64,000 nt of DNA from Pseudomonas sp. A34-9 (GTDB lineage: Bacteria > Pseudomonadota > Gammaproteobacteria > Pseudomonadales > Pseudomonadaceae), in assembly GCF_029543085.1 (NCBI RefSeq), contig NZ_CP119967.1, forward strand, positions 1 through 64,000. Reading direction: 5' to 3'. The notes beneath the pieces are model-generated. The model was not told the origin of the DNA. It ran no database searches and saw only the letters and a list, made by a program, of their open reading frames with translations. Each line of letters opens with the position of its first letter. Within the stretch, counting starts at the first letter, position 1. The translations under genes were made by a program, and so were the position numbers. This document shows, in pieces, positions 22,442 to 32,084 of the stretch.

Positions 22442-22475
22442 CTGTGGATAACCTGATTGGCGAAGTTATCCACAA
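22442..22475. promoter_or_regulatory. Inverted pair of exact DnaA boxes
   Basis: TGTGGATAA (22443-22451) and TTATCCACA (22466-22474) face each other across 14 bases in the gap between htrB and the PilZ gene. With the adjoining C/G they form a 10-base inverted repeat, so the RNA could also form a hairpin. Either DnaA titration or control of the PilZ gene is possible. Confidence 0.55.
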
Positions 22476-22499
22476 CCGTTCATCAAAGGGCGCAACAAG

Positions 22500-22739
22500 A
22501 TGTCCGAACAACGCAAATCCTTCCGCATCAAGATCACCCACGACAGCTTTGGCGAGTGCCTCGGGCAGACGCGCAATTTGTCGCCCACCGGGGTATTTGT
22601 GCAGCATCCGGTGTTGGCTTCTTTGCCCAAAGGCGCGGTGGTTTACGGCCAGGTGCAGGGTTTACCCACAGGCGCGCCGCGGGTGCGGATGGAAGTGGTG
22701 ACGGTAAATGCCGAGGGCATTGGCCTGCGGTACTTGTAA
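22500..22739 (+). CDS. Small PilZ domain protein (c-di-GMP binding type)
   Basis: The 79-residue protein consists of a single PilZ domain. It has the RxxxR motif (R5KSFR9) and the (D/N)xSxxG motif NLSPTG near 26-31, the two c-di-GMP contacts. Such stand-alone PilZ proteins act as c-di-GMP-responsive adaptors. It follows htrB after the inverted DnaA-box pair; its partner is not identifiable. Confidence 0.88.
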   Translation: MSEQRKSFRIKITHDSFGECLGQTRNLSPTGVFVQHPVLASLPKGAVVYGQVQGLPTGAPRVRMEVVTVNAEGIGLRYL

Positions 22740-22743
22740 AAAG

Positions 22744-23058
22744 TTACTGCGCCTGACGATCGAGCTTCTTCAAGAACACCGTCATTTCCTTCTCGGCCTG
22801 CTTGTCGCCATGGGCGCGCGCGGCATCCAGCCCTTGTTCCCAGGCCTGACGCGCGGCGGCGTGATCGCCCAGCGCCAGATGCGCCTTGCCCAATAGCTTC
22901 CACGCTGCTGAATACTTCGGATCGAAACCGACACAGCGCTGGAAGTGTTCCGCGGCTTTGGCGTTGTCCCCAAGATCCAGATAGCCTTTGCCCAGGCCGA
23001 AGCGCAGCAATGAGTTATCCACACCCTTGGCGAGCATTTTTTCCAGGGATTCGAGCAT
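22744..23058 (-). CDS. Tetratricopeptide repeat protein
   Basis: The 104-residue protein is made of about two TPR units (FGLGKGYLDLGDNAKAAEHF and WKLLGKAHLALGDHAAARQA), a fold for protein-protein contact. The ATG at 23058 is chosen: GCGAGGG lies 8 bases upstream, and the region further up is a palindromic repeat element, which only makes the frame look longer (to 23115). It converges with the PilZ gene with 4 bases between stops. No partner is known. Confidence 0.85.
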   Translation of the reverse strand: MLESLEKMLAKGVDNSLLRFGLGKGYLDLGDNAKAAEHFQRCVGFDPKYSAAWKLLGKAHLALGDHAAARQAWEQGLDAARAHGDKQAEKEMTVFLKKLDRQAQ

Positions 23059-23081
23059 TTTTTGCACCCTCGCTTCAGTCT

Positions 23082-23177
23082 GATCGTTCCCACGCTCTGC
23101 GTGGGAATGCCTCAATGGACGCTCTTGGGACGCAGAGCGTCCCGGGCTGCATTCCCACGCGGAGCGTGGGAACGATC
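23082..23177. repeat. Palindromic repeat element (GATCGTTCCCACGC type)
   Basis: GATCGTTCCCACGCTCTGCG at 23082 is matched in inverse by a copy ending at 23177, with an inner GACGCTC/GAGCGTC palindrome. The whole can fold into a large cruciform. It is an intergenic repeat type common in the P. fluorescens group. It sits between trkA and the TPR gene. Confidence 0.85.
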
Positions 23178-23181
23178 AACC

Positions 23182-24558
23182 TCAGAAAAAGCTCAGGCCC
23201 ACATGAAACAGCTTCTCCACATCGCGAATATGCTTTTTATCCACAAGGAACAGAATCACATGGTCGCCTGCTTCGATCACCGTGTCGTCGTGGGCGATTA
23301 TCACCTGTTCATTGCGAATCACCGCGCCAATCGTGGTACCCGGCGGCAGGCCGATTTTCTCGATCGGTTTGCCGATGACTTTGCTCGATTTCGCATCACC
23401 GTGGGCAATCGCCTCGATCGCTTCCGCTGCACCGCGACGCAATGAATGCACGCTGACGATATCGCCACGGCGCACGTGGGCCAGCAGCGTGCCGATGGTC
23501 GCCAGTTGCGGGCTGATGGCGATGTCGATGTCGCCGCCCTGAATAAGGTCGACGTACGCCGGGTTGTTGATGATCGTCATGACCTTTTTCGCCCCCAGCC
23601 GTTTGGCCAGCAGCGACGACATGATGTTGGCTTCGTCATCGTTGGTCAGCGCGAGAAAAATGTCGGCATCGGCGATGTTCTCTTCCAGCAGTAAATCACG
23701 GTCGGAAGCGCTGCCCTGCAACACCACGGTGCTGTCGAGGGTGTCGGAGAGATAGCGGCAACGCGCCGGGCTCATCTCGATGATCTTGACCTGATAACGG
23801 CTTTCGATAGCCTCGGCCAGGCGCTCGCCGATCTGCCCGCCACCGGCGATGACAATACGTTTATAGGTTTCGTCGAGACGGCGCATTTCGCTCATCACCG
23901 CGCGAATATTCTCGCGAGCGGCGATGAAGAAGACTTCGTCATCGGCTTCGATCACCGTGTCGCCTTGCGGCAGGATCGGCCGGTCGCGGCGGAAAATCGC
24001 GGCGACGCGGGTTTCGACATTCGGCATGTGTTCGCGCAACTGCCGTAGTTGCTGGCCTACCAGCGGGCCGCCGTAATAGGCGCGCACCGCCACCAGTTGC
24101 GCCGCGCCTTCGGCGAAATCGATCACCTGCAAAGCGCCGGGATGCTGGATCAGGCGCTTGATGTAGTTGGTCACCACTTGCTCGGGGCTGATCAACACGT
24201 CCACCGGAATCGCTTCGTTCTGGAACAGTTGCTCTTCGCGATTGAGGTAGGACGCTTCGCGCACCCGGGCGATTTTGGTCGGGGTGTGGAACAGCGTATG
24301 GGCGACCTGGCAGGCGACCATGTTGGTCTCGTCGCTGTTGGTTACCGCGACCAGCATGTCGGCGTCGTCGGCACCGGCCTGCCGCAGCACCGATGGCAGC
24401 GAGCCACGGCCCTGCACGGTGCGGATGTCGAGGCGGTCGCCGAGGTCGCGCAGGCGCTCGCCATCGGTATCGACCACGGTGATGTCGTTGGCCTCGCTGG
24501 CCAAATGCTCGGCCAGCGAACCGCCGACCTGTCCCGCACCGAGGATGATGATTTTCAT
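23182..24558 (-). CDS. trkA: Trk potassium uptake system protein TrkA
   Basis: TrkA is the peripheral NAD(H)-binding regulator of the TrkH/TrkG potassium channel. The 458 residues form two RCK_N/RCK_C tandems, with nucleotide motifs GAGQVGG at 7-13 and GGGQIGE near 240. It lies 22 bases after rsmB on the same strand, the standard arrangement. Confidence 0.96.
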   Translation of the reverse strand: MKIIILGAGQVGGSLAEHLASEANDITVVDTDGERLRDLGDRLDIRTVQGRGSLPSVLRQAGADDADMLVAVTNSDETNMVACQVAHTLFHTPTKIARVREASYLNREEQLFQNEAIPVDVLISPEQVVTNYIKRLIQHPGALQVIDFAEGAAQLVAVRAYYGGPLVGQQLRQLREHMPNVETRVAAIFRRDRPILPQGDTVIEADDEVFFIAARENIRAVMSEMRRLDETYKRIVIAGGGQIGERLAEAIESRYQVKIIEMSPARCRYLSDTLDSTVVLQGSASDRDLLLEENIADADIFLALTNDDEANIMSSLLAKRLGAKKVMTIINNPAYVDLIQGGDIDIAISPQLATIGTLLAHVRRGDIVSVHSLRRGAAEAIEAIAHGDAKSSKVIGKPIEKIGLPPGTTIGAVIRNEQVIIAHDDTVIEAGDHVILFLVDKKHIRDVEKLFHVGLSFF

Positions 24559-24580
24559 CCAGTCACTCCGTTGAATCCGT

Positions 24581-25891
24581 TTAGCCGCGCGCGGCAGCGA
24601 TCTTGATCAGCTTGGCGTAGTAGAACCCGTCATGCCCGCCCTGCTGGGCCAGCAATTGGCGACCATGGGGCTGTTTGATCCCGGCGGTGGTCGCTAGATC
24701 GAGTTCGCGGGCACCCGGCGTGCGCTCGAGGAACGCGGCAATGACCTCGGTGTTCTCGGTCGGTAAGGTCGAGCAGGTGGCGTACAGCAGGATCCCGCCC
24801 ACTTCGAGGGTTTTCCACATGGCGTCGAGCAGTTCGCCTTGCAGCTGCGCGAGGGCGACGATGTCGTCCGGCTGACGGGTCAGCTTGATGTCCGGGTGGC
24901 GGCGGATCACGCCAGTGGCCGAACACGGCGCGTCGAGCAGGATGCGCTGGAACGGTTTGCCGTCCCACCATTTCTCGGTGTCGCGACCGTCGGCGGCGAT
25001 CAGTTCGGCATTCAGACCAAGGCGTTCGAGGTTTTCTTTCACTCGCACCAGACGCTTGGCTTCCAGATCCACCGCCACCACGCCGGCCAGCGCCGGTTCG
25101 GCTTCGAGGATGTGGCAGGTCTTGCCGCCGGGCGCGCAGCAGGCGTCGAGCACGCGCTGGCCCGGCGCCAGATCAAGCAGATCGGCGGCCAGTTGCGCGG
25201 CCTCGTCCTGCACGCTGATCCAGCCTTCGGCGAAACCCGGCAGGCTGCGTACGTCGGCAGCGGCTTCGAGAATGATGCCGTCGCGGCTGTACACACATGG
25301 CGTTGCGGCAATCCCGGCCTCAGTCAGCAAGCCGAGGTAAGCGTCGCGGCTGTGATGGCGGCGGTTGACCCGCAGGATCATCGGCGGATGCGCATTGTTC
25401 GCTTCGCAAATGGCTTCCCACTGTTCTGGCCAGAACGCTTTCAGGGATTTTTGCAGCCAGCGCGGGTGGGCGGTGCGCACCACCGGATCACGTTCCAGTT
25501 CGGCGAAAATCGTTTCACTTTCGCGCTGGGCGTTGCGCAACACGGCGTTGAGCAGGCCCTTGGCCCACGGCTTTTTCAGCTTGTCGGCGCAACCGACGGT
25601 TTCGCCGATGGCGGCGTGGGCCGGCACGCGGGTGTAGAGCAATTGGTAGAGGCCGACCAGCAGCAGCGCTTCGACATCGGCGTCGGCAGCCTTGAACGGT
25701 TTCTGCAGCAGCTTCTGCGCCAGTGCCGATAGGCGTGGCTGCCAACGCGCAGTGCCGAACGCCAGATCCTGAGTGAAACCGCGATCGCGATCCTCGACCT
25801 TGTCCAATTGCGTCGGCAGGGAGCTGTTCAGCGAAGCCTTGCCGCTGAGGACGGCAGCGAGAGCCTTGGCGGCGGCCAGACGCGGGTTCAT
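24581..25891 (-). CDS. rsmB: 16S rRNA (cytosine-967-C5)-methyltransferase RsmB
   Basis: RsmB methylates C967 of 16S rRNA using SAM. The 436-residue protein has an N-terminal NusB-like domain (about 1-140) and the methyltransferase domain with CCAPGGKT, the DAPCSATG motif and the YATCS catalytic Cys motif. It overlaps the fmt stop by 4 bases (ATGA), so the two are translationally coupled. Confidence 0.96.
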   Translation of the reverse strand: MNPRLAAAKALAAVLSGKASLNSSLPTQLDKVEDRDRGFTQDLAFGTARWQPRLSALAQKLLQKPFKAADADVEALLLVGLYQLLYTRVPAHAAIGETVGCADKLKKPWAKGLLNAVLRNAQRESETIFAELERDPVVRTAHPRWLQKSLKAFWPEQWEAICEANNAHPPMILRVNRRHHSRDAYLGLLTEAGIAATPCVYSRDGIILEAAADVRSLPGFAEGWISVQDEAAQLAADLLDLAPGQRVLDACCAPGGKTCHILEAEPALAGVVAVDLEAKRLVRVKENLERLGLNAELIAADGRDTEKWWDGKPFQRILLDAPCSATGVIRRHPDIKLTRQPDDIVALAQLQGELLDAMWKTLEVGGILLYATCSTLPTENTEVIAAFLERTPGARELDLATTAGIKQPHGRQLLAQQGGHDGFYYAKLIKIAAARG

Positions 25892-26847
25892 TGCGCGTCC
25901 ACCGCTGCGCCGAGCACGGTGCCGACGGCGAATTTCTCACGACGGCTGTTGAACAGGTCGCTGAAATTCAGCGCTTTGCCGCCGGGCAATTGCAGACGGG
26001 TCAGGCACAGCGCCTGTTCACCGCACGCGACGACCAGGCCGTCCTTGCTGGCGCTGAGGATTTCACCCGGCGCGCCTTTACCGTCGGCAAGCGTCGCCGC
26101 CAGCACTTTCAGCGCTTCACCGTTGAGGGTGCTGTGGGTGATCGGCCATGGGTTGAAAGCGCGCACCAAGCGTTCCAGCTCAACTGCCGGACGGCCCCAG
26201 TCGATGCGTGCTTCGTCTTTGTTGAGTTTGTGCGCGTAGGTGGCGAGCTCGTCATTTTGCACTTCACCTTCCAGCGTGCCAGCGGCCAGACCGGCAATCG
26301 CTTGCACCACCGCCGGTGGCCCCATCTCGGCGAGACGGTCGTGCAGCGTGCCGCCAGTGTCTTCGCCGCTGATCGGCGTGACGACCTTGAGCAGCATCGG
26401 CCCTGTGTCGAGGCCGGCCTCCATGCGCATCACCGTTACGCCGCTTTCGGCGTCACCGTGTTCCACGGCGCGTTGAATCGGCGCCGCACCGCGCCAGCGT
26501 GGCAGCAACGAGGCGTGACTGTTGATGCAACCCAGACGCGGAATATCCAGCACCACTTGCGGCAGGATCAGGCCGTAGGCGACCACCACCAGCAAGTCCG
26601 GCTTCAGCGCGGCCAGTTCAGCCTGTGCATCGGCGTTGCGCAAGGTCGGCGGCTGCAACACCTGGATATTGTTTTCCAGGGCCAGCTGTTTGACCGGGCT
26701 CGGCATCAGTTTTTGCCCGCGACCGGCCGGACGATCCGGTTGGGTGTAGACCGCAACGATCTCGTAGGGGCTGTTCAGCAGGGCCTTGAGGTGTTCGGCG
26801 GCGAATTCCGGGGTGCCGGCAAAAACGATGCGCAGTGGCTCAGTCAT
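25888..26847 (-). CDS. fmt: Methionyl-tRNA formyltransferase
   Basis: Fmt formylates initiator Met-tRNA using 10-formyl-tetrahydrofolate. The 319-residue protein starts [15 protein letters not shown] and carries the catalytic [14 protein letters not shown] motif near 133. It is downstream of def on the same strand; a strong hairpin lies between them. GGAG precedes the ATG. Confidence 0.97.
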   Translation of the reverse strand: MTEPLRIVFAGTPEFAAEHLKALLNSPYEIVAVYTQPDRPAGRGQKLMPSPVKQLALENNIQVLQPPTLRNADAQAELAALKPDLLVVVAYGLILPQVVLDIPRLGCINSHASLLPRWRGAAPIQRAVEHGDAESGVTVMRMEAGLDTGPMLLKVVTPISGEDTGGTLHDRLAEMGPPAVVQAIAGLAAGTLEGEVQNDELATYAHKLNKDEARIDWGRPAVELERLVRAFNPWPITHSTLNGEALKVLAATLADGKGAPGEILSASKDGLVVACGEQALCLTRLQLPGGKALNFSDLFNSRREKFAVGTVLGAAVDAQ

Positions 26848-26859
26848 GAAGGAGTCTCA

Positions 26860-26891
26860 TAAAAAGAAAAAGGCTTGCCGCAGCAAGCCTT
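26860..26891 (-). terminator. Intrinsic terminator or attenuator between def and fmt
   Basis: On the minus strand, AGGCTTGC (26890-26883), loop TGCG, GCAAGCCT (26878-26871) is followed by TTTTTCTTTTT. It ends 12 bases before the fmt ATG, so def transcripts that reach fmt must read through it. Confidence 0.85.
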
Positions 26892-26903
26892 TGAAGAGGG
26901 GCA

Positions 26904-27410
26904 TCAAGCGTTCTGGCGGTGCTGCTTTTCCAGTTTCTTCTTGATCCGGTCGCGTTTGAGCGTGGACAGGTAATCGACGAACAATTTGCCGTTGAGGTGG
27001 TCGCATTCGTGCTGGATGCACACAGCAAGCAGGCCCTCGGCGATCAGCTCATAGGGCTTGCCGTCGCGGTCCAGCGCCTTGATCCTGACCTTTTGCGGGC
27101 GGTCGACGTTTTCGTAGAAACCCGGTACCGAGAGGCAGCCTTCCTGGTATTGCTCCATTTCGTCGGTCAGCGATTCGAACTCGGGGTTGATGAACACCCG
27201 GGGTTCGGTGCGGTCTTCGGAAAGGTCCATCACGACGATACGTTTGTGCACGTTGACCTGGGTCGCGGCAAGGCCGATGCCCGGCGCTTCATACATTGTT
27301 TCAAACATGTCATCGACCAACTGACGCACTTCGTCGTCCACTACAGCCACAGGCTTGGCGATAGTGCGCAGACGCGGGTCCGGGAATTCGAGGATGTTTA
27401 AAATGGCCAT
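26904..27410 (-). CDS. def: Peptide deformylase
   Basis: Def removes the N-formyl group from nascent proteins. The 168-residue product has all three motifs: [17 protein letters not shown] and HECDHLNG, which bind the catalytic metal through Cys and two His. The ATG at 27410 gives the conserved [15 protein letters not shown]; the frame is open 37 codons upstream but lacks the family start. It is divergent from the LysM gene. Confidence 0.97.
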   Translation of the reverse strand: MAILNILEFPDPRLRTIAKPVAVVDDEVRQLVDDMFETMYEAPGIGLAATQVNVHKRIVVMDLSEDRTEPRVFINPEFESLTDEMEQYQEGCLSVPGFYENVDRPQKVRIKALDRDGKPYELIAEGLLAVCIQHECDHLNGKLFVDYLSTLKRDRIKKKLEKQHRQNA

Positions 27411-27570
27411 AGGCTTTGATTGCTGCACACGTTGAGTAAAGTCGGGCGATGGCCTGGCAGGTCCGAAGATGCAGGCTACCGTTGTGAAGCGTAGCTTGTG
27501 CATTTTGCACAAGCGAGCCACGGGGGCTCTGACGGTTCACGCGAATGCATATGATAAAGGGATTCACTGC

Positions 27571-28596
27571 ATGAGGAAAACACTACTCGCCCTGCTGCTG
27601 TTGGCCTCGGCCGGCGTGGCGCAAGGGCAAGTGCAACTCAGGGATGGTTTTCCACAGCAATACACGGTGGTTTCGGGGGACACACTCTGGGACATATCCG
27701 GCAAATACCTGCGCGAGCCTTGGCAGTGGCCACAACTGTGGCGAGCCAATCCGCAAATCGAAAACCCCGACCTGATCTATCCCGGCGACACGCTGACGCT
27801 CAGTTACGTCAACGGCCAGCCTCGCCTGATGCTCAATCGCGGTGAATCGCGCGGCACCATCAAGCTCTCGCCACGGATCCGCACCAGCCCGGTGGCCGAG
27901 GCGATACCGAGCATTCCGCTGAAATCGATCAACAGTTTTCTGCTGAGCAACCGTATCGTCGACAAGGTCGAGGACTTCGACAAGGCGCCGTACATTGTCG
28001 CCGGTGACGCCGAGCGTGTGCTTAGCGGTACCGGTGACCGGATCTTCGCGCGCGGCCATTTCGACCCCGATCAACCGGTCTACGGCATCTTCCGCCAGGG
28101 CAAGGTCTACACCGATCCGCAGACCAAAGAGTTTCTCGGCATCAACGCCGACGACATCGGCGGCGGTGAAATCGTCGCGACCGAAGGCGACGTTGCCACC
28201 CTCGCCCTGCAACGCACCACGCAGGAAGTACGCCTCGGCGACCGTTTGTTCAGCGGCGAAGAGCGCTCGATCAACTCGACCTTCATGCCCAGCGCACCGA
28301 CCACCAGCATCAACGGCGTGATCATCGACGTGCCACGCGGCGTTACTCAGATTGGCGTGATGGACGTGGTGACCCTGAACAAAGGCAAGCGCGACGGGCT
28401 GGTGGAAGGCAATGTGTTGGAGGTGATGAAAACCGGCGAAACCGTGCGTGACCGCATTACCGGCCAGCCGCTGAAAATTCCCGATGAACGCGCCGGGTTG
28501 CTGATGGTGTTTCGCACCTACGACAAACTCAGCTACGGCCTCGTTCTCAATGCTTCACGCTCGTTGGCGGTGCTCGACAAGGTACGAAATCCGTAA
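27571..28596 (+). CDS. Secreted LysM peptidoglycan-binding protein
   Basis: The 341-residue protein begins with a signal peptide (MRKTLLALLLLASAGVAQG, cleavage near 19-20), then a LysM domain (about 30-80: YTVVSGDTLWDISGKYL...IYPGDTL) that binds peptidoglycan. The rest has no motif known to me. The ATG at 27571 is the one that opens the signal peptide. It lies between def and dprA, the same place as its counterpart in other Pseudomonas, and probably acts in the periplasm. Confidence 0.9.
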   Translation: MRKTLLALLLLASAGVAQGQVQLRDGFPQQYTVVSGDTLWDISGKYLREPWQWPQLWRANPQIENPDLIYPGDTLTLSYVNGQPRLMLNRGESRGTIKLSPRIRTSPVAEAIPSIPLKSINSFLLSNRIVDKVEDFDKAPYIVAGDAERVLSGTGDRIFARGHFDPDQPVYGIFRQGKVYTDPQTKEFLGINADDIGGGEIVATEGDVATLALQRTTQEVRLGDRLFSGEERSINSTFMPSAPTTSINGVIIDVPRGVTQIGVMDVVTLNKGKRDGLVEGNVLEVMKTGETVRDRITGQPLKIPDERAGLLMVFRTYDKLSYGLVLNASRSLAVLDKVRNP

Positions 28597-28676
28597 GCTT
28601 GCTTAACAAGTTACCAACAGAGTTATCCACAGCTTGTTCCGAATGGTTCGGGACTTATAACGATCAAGGATGATCC

Positions 28677-29777
28677 ATGATGCTGTCTGTCTGCACGCCG
28701 GTTTCGCCGGCGGAACTGGAAGCGCGTCTGCGCCTGCATCGCCTGCCGGAAATCGGTCCGAAGCGGTTTGCCAAATTGCTCGAAGCCTTCGGCTCGGCAT
28801 CAAAAGCCATCAGCGCGCCAGCGAGTGCCTGGCGCTCGCTGGGCATGCCGGCGGCCTGCGCCGAAGCGCGACGCTGTCCTGAGGTGCGCGATGGCGCGAG
28901 CCATGCAATGCGCTGGCTAGAGCGTTCGGATCATCATTTGCTGATGTGGGATCAGGCGGATTATCCGGCGCTGCTGGCGCAGATTCCTGATCCGCCGCCT
29001 TTACTATTTGTCGCTGGCAACCCACAGATTCTGGAAAAGCCGCAACTGGCGATGGTCGGCAGCCGCCGCGCTTCGCGCCCGGGAATGGATACCGCGGCAG
29101 CGTTTTCGCGCTGCCTTGCCGGGGCTGGTTTTGTCATCACCAGTGGCTTGGCGCTAGGCATCGATGCCGCTGCGCATCAGGCGGCACTTGATGTCGGTGG
29201 CTTGACCGTCGGTGTGTTGGGTACCGGCCTGGAAAATTTTTATCCACAGCGCAATCGGCGCCTGGCTGAGGCGATGATCGCGTCCGGCAGCGCGGTGCTT
29301 TCGGAGTTTCCGCTGGATGCCGGGCCGGTGGCGAGCAACTTTCCGCGTCGTAACCGGATCATCAGCGGATTGTCGCTGGGAGTGCTGGTGGTCGAGGCCA
29401 GCGTCGCCAGCGGTTCATTGATCACTGCGCGGCTGGCAGCGGAACAGGGGCGCGAGGTGTATGCGATTCCCGGCTCGATTCATCACCCCGGCGCGCGCGG
29501 TTGTCACCAATTGATTCGCGACGGTGCGGTGTTGGTGGAAACCATCGAGCACATCCTCGAAGCCCTGCGTGGCTGGCAGCATTTGCCGTTGTCCGCAGAC
29601 CCAGCGAAAGTCGATCATCCATTGCTCATATTGCTGCATGCCGCGCCGCACACCAGCGAAGGATTGGCCGACAGTAGCGGCTGGGCGTTACCGAAAGTGC
29701 TGGCAGCCCTTACCGAACTGGAAATGGACGGCCGCGCGGTATGCGAAAACGGTCGCTGGTTGGCCAGGACAAGCTAG
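28677..29777 (+). CDS. dprA: DNA-processing protein DprA
   Basis: DprA protects incoming single-stranded DNA and loads RecA during transformation. The 366-residue protein has the Rossmann-like core with GSRRASRPG, ITSGLALGIDAAAHQAAL and FPRRNRIISGLS, plus a C-terminal winged-helix region. Two ATGs (28677 and 28680) are equivalent. Exact DnaA 9-mers lie just upstream (28623) and inside (29240). tsaC follows 55 bases later. Confidence 0.95.
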   Translation: MMLSVCTPVSPAELEARLRLHRLPEIGPKRFAKLLEAFGSASKAISAPASAWRSLGMPAACAEARRCPEVRDGASHAMRWLERSDHHLLMWDQADYPALLAQIPDPPPLLFVAGNPQILEKPQLAMVGSRRASRPGMDTAAAFSRCLAGAGFVITSGLALGIDAAAHQAALDVGGLTVGVLGTGLENFYPQRNRRLAEAMIASGSAVLSEFPLDAGPVASNFPRRNRIISGLSLGVLVVEASVASGSLITARLAAEQGREVYAIPGSIHHPGARGCHQLIRDGAVLVETIEHILEALRGWQHLPLSADPAKVDHPLLILLHAAPHTSEGLADSSGWALPKVLAALTELEMDGRAVCENGRWLARTS

Positions 29778-29832
29778 GTTTTACAAGGAAGATCGGTAAA
29801 CTGCGCGAAACCTGATTGCGGAGAGTTTTTTC

Positions 29833-30390
29833 ATGGTCAACAGTTGGCGTGTGCAACAAGCCGCACGAGAGATTCGCGCCGGGGCGGTGATTGCCTATCC
29901 AACCGAAGCCGTCTGGGGGCTGGGTTGCGACCCGTGGAACGAAGAGGCAGTGGATCGATTGCTGGCGATCAAGAATCGTTCGGTGGTCAAAGGGTTGATT
30001 CTGGTTGCCGACAATATTCGCCAGTTCGACTTCCTGTTCGAAGACTTCCCGCCAGAGTGGATCGACCGCATGGCCAGCACCTGGCCGGGGCCGAACACCT
30101 GGCTGGTGCCGCACCAAGGCTTGTTGCCGGAATGGGTCACCGGCATGCACGACACCGTGGCGCTGCGGGTCAGCGATCATCCGCAAGTGCGCGATCTGTG
30201 CTCGATGGTCGGGCCGTTGATTTCGACCTCTGCCAACCCACAGGGTCGCCCGGCGGCACGTACGCGTTTACGAGTTGAGCAATATTTCCGTGGGCAAGTG
30301 GATCTGGTGCTGGGCGGCAGCCTCGGCGGTCGGAAAAACCCTAGCGTCATCCGCGATCTTGCGACGGGCAAGGTCATTCGCCCCGACTGA
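29833..30390 (+). CDS. tsaC: Threonylcarbamoyl-AMP synthase
   Basis: TsaC makes threonylcarbamoyl-AMP for the t6A tRNA modification. The 185-residue YrdC-type domain shows [16 protein letters not shown] near 19-34 and the [12 protein letters not shown] substrate region. In other pseudomonads qor follows directly; here a terminator and a five-gene insertion intervene. Confidence 0.95.
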   Translation: MVNSWRVQQAAREIRAGAVIAYPTEAVWGLGCDPWNEEAVDRLLAIKNRSVVKGLILVADNIRQFDFLFEDFPPEWIDRMASTWPGPNTWLVPHQGLLPEWVTGMHDTVALRVSDHPQVRDLCSMVGPLISTSANPQGRPAARTRLRVEQYFRGQVDLVLGGSLGGRKNPSVIRDLATGKVIRPD

Positions 30391-30417
30391 CCTGTTCTCT
30401 GCCCCATCTGCTTTTGA

Positions 30418-30447
30418 ACTCCTCGACTGCATTGGCGAGGAGTTTTT
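30418..30447 (+). terminator. Rho-independent terminator after tsaC
   Basis: ACTCCTCG (30418-30425), a ten-base loop, CGAGGAGT (30436-30443) and TTTTT. It closes the dprA-tsaC transcript and so isolates the following accessory operon. Confidence 0.9.
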
Positions 30448-30661
30448 GCCTGTCTGCGATTTATCCCTGAAGTTGCTGCGTAACTTAAACACGGTGTTGT
30501 TTATGTTTTCCCTTTGTGTGTCAGATGAATCGATAAGTTATAAGTTTCAGTAATTTTTCCCACGTCATTATCAGACGTCGCGCAGTGGCGATATTTTCAA
30601 AAGCATCCATTATTTCAATGCGCTCAGAGAACTTCGATAAGTTAACGTCTGCGGAGAAAGA
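30448..30661. promoter_or_regulatory. AT-rich upstream region of the second accessory operon
   Basis: These 214 bases separate the tsaC terminator from the first accessory gene and must contain its promoter. They are clearly more AT-rich than the flanking core. TTATAAGTTTCAGTAATTTTT near 30537-30557 is a candidate promoter stretch, but no confident -35/-10 pair is assigned. GGAG six bases before 30662 is the ribosome site. Confidence 0.45.
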
Positions 30662-31330
30662 ATGGATACTACGAACTTGCAACTCAAGGATTATCTGCAG
30701 GGGCTTCAGAAGGCACTTTATAAGCAACACGCTGATCATCGAATCGTTATTCTTGATACGGGGGCGGATACCCGCGAATTTGAACAGTTCATTGGCCGGC
30801 AGTTTCGTCTTCGATTAAAGCATTACATGCTGACGTCCAGAGCCCGGGCACTTGAGTCGAGGCTGGCGATTTCGTCGCGCAGTACGCATTTTTTGTTGTA
30901 CCAGCGTGATCAACTGACGGCGGTCATGAGAGTGACGCCCTCGCCATTCGAATGGGCATCGCTGGCGCACCAGCATGTCTCGCCGACCGTGGCGCTGGCG
31001 CAGCATGTCGAGTTCAGTCGCCTGATTACCCATTCGCAACAACACCGGCCGGTGCCGATCAATGCACTGCTTGCCGCCGCCACCGAATGGGCGATCGACC
31101 GCGATTACCAAGGTGTCACAGCCTTGTGCAGATCGCCACAGCGACGACTTTTCCAGCGTTTTGGCCTAACCCCGATTACCTCCAATTCACTTCATATCGA
31201 ACATCGCGCTCGCGGCGATTATTGGCTGCTGTCTGCACAGTGGCGGCAAATCCTCACAGCGCTCCAACAACCCTTTCCCATGAATACCCACTACCCGGAG
31301 AGTCGCGATGAATGCGTCCGTCAGTTTTGA
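30662..31330 (+). CDS. Acyltransferase with LuxI/FeeM-like (GNAT-fold) features
   Basis: I do not recognise an exact family, but the 222-residue protein resembles the GNAT-fold N-acyltransferases that include acyl-homoserine-lactone and N-acyl amino acid synthases. E117-F-S-R120 matches the E-x2-R pair of those enzymes, ahead of a helix and a final RRLFQRFGLTPI. Such enzymes take acyl chains from acyl-ACP or acyl-CoA and place them on an amine. It is the first gene of the operon and overlaps the next by 23 bases. AT content is higher than in the core. Confidence 0.6.
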   Translation: MDTTNLQLKDYLQGLQKALYKQHADHRIVILDTGADTREFEQFIGRQFRLRLKHYMLTSRARALESRLAISSRSTHFLLYQRDQLTAVMRVTPSPFEWASLAHQHVSPTVALAQHVEFSRLITHSQQHRPVPINALLAAATEWAIDRDYQGVTALCRSPQRRLFQRFGLTPITSNSLHIEHRARGDYWLLSAQWRQILTALQQPFPMNTHYPESRDECVRQF

Positions 31331-32042
31331 ACAACAGTTAATCCTGCTCGATCAACGAATCGAAAAGGCATGGGCCGATATTCTGGATAATTCACGGCTG
31401 GTCAAGGCCATTCGCGAGGGCAGTGTTTCCAGAGCGTTATACGCGATCTACATGATCGAAACCTTTCATTACACCGCACACAATGCACGAAATCAGGGTT
31501 TGGTCGGTGTGCGCCATGCCGATAATCCTGTTTATGCAAAGTTCTGTTTTGAACATGCAGCGCAAGAGGTGGGTCATGAAAAAATGGCCCTGCATGATGT
31601 CATGAGTCTTGGCTTGAAAAATGAAGCATTTGATATACCGCCGGCACTTCCTGAAACCGAAGTGTTGATTGCTTATTTGTACTGGATTTCTTTTACCGGC
31701 AATCCATTACAACGACTGGGATACAGTTACTGGGCGGAAAACGCCTATCGCTTCATTACTCCGCTAATCGAACGTTTGAGCGAAACACTGGCTTTGAAGC
31801 CAGCACAATTAACGTTCTTCATTGCTCATTCAGATATCGATATCGAGCACTTCAACGAGATCAAACTCATCCTGCAGCGTACCTGTAAGCGCCAGGCTGA
31901 CTGGGATGCCATTGCCACGGTGATGGAAACCAGTCTGCGCCTGACCGGCAACATGCTCGAGGCCGTTTATGAACAGTATGCAGCGTGGCAAAACGGGCTG
32001 GCGCCCCGCTACGAATTCCTCCATGCCCTGGATAAATCATGA
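31308..32042 (+). CDS. Haem-oxygenase-like diiron enzyme (HDO family), second copy type
   Basis: The 244-residue helical protein has the likely diiron ligand set E51 (IETFHYTAH), E87-x2-H90-E91, E144 and H174-x3-D178-x2-H181 (HSDIDIEH). These spacings match O2-activating HDO enzymes that cleave, desaturate or N-oxygenate amino-acid or fatty-acid substrates. GGAGAG precedes the ATG. It is shorter and only distantly similar to the HDO at 10521. Two sampled lines are about 43-47 percent GC. Its place between an acyltransferase and an aminocarboxypropyl transferase suggests it acts on an acyl or amino-acid intermediate (inference). Confidence 0.82.
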   Translation: MNASVSFEQQLILLDQRIEKAWADILDNSRLVKAIREGSVSRALYAIYMIETFHYTAHNARNQGLVGVRHADNPVYAKFCFEHAAQEVGHEKMALHDVMSLGLKNEAFDIPPALPETEVLIAYLYWISFTGNPLQRLGYSYWAENAYRFITPLIERLSETLALKPAQLTFFIAHSDIDIEHFNEIKLILQRTCKRQADWDAIATVMETSLRLTGNMLEAVYEQYAAWQNGLAPRYEFLHALDKS

Positions 32043-32084
32043 AGCCTTCACGATCATCTTCGCGCCGCACCGGTGGAGGTGGCG

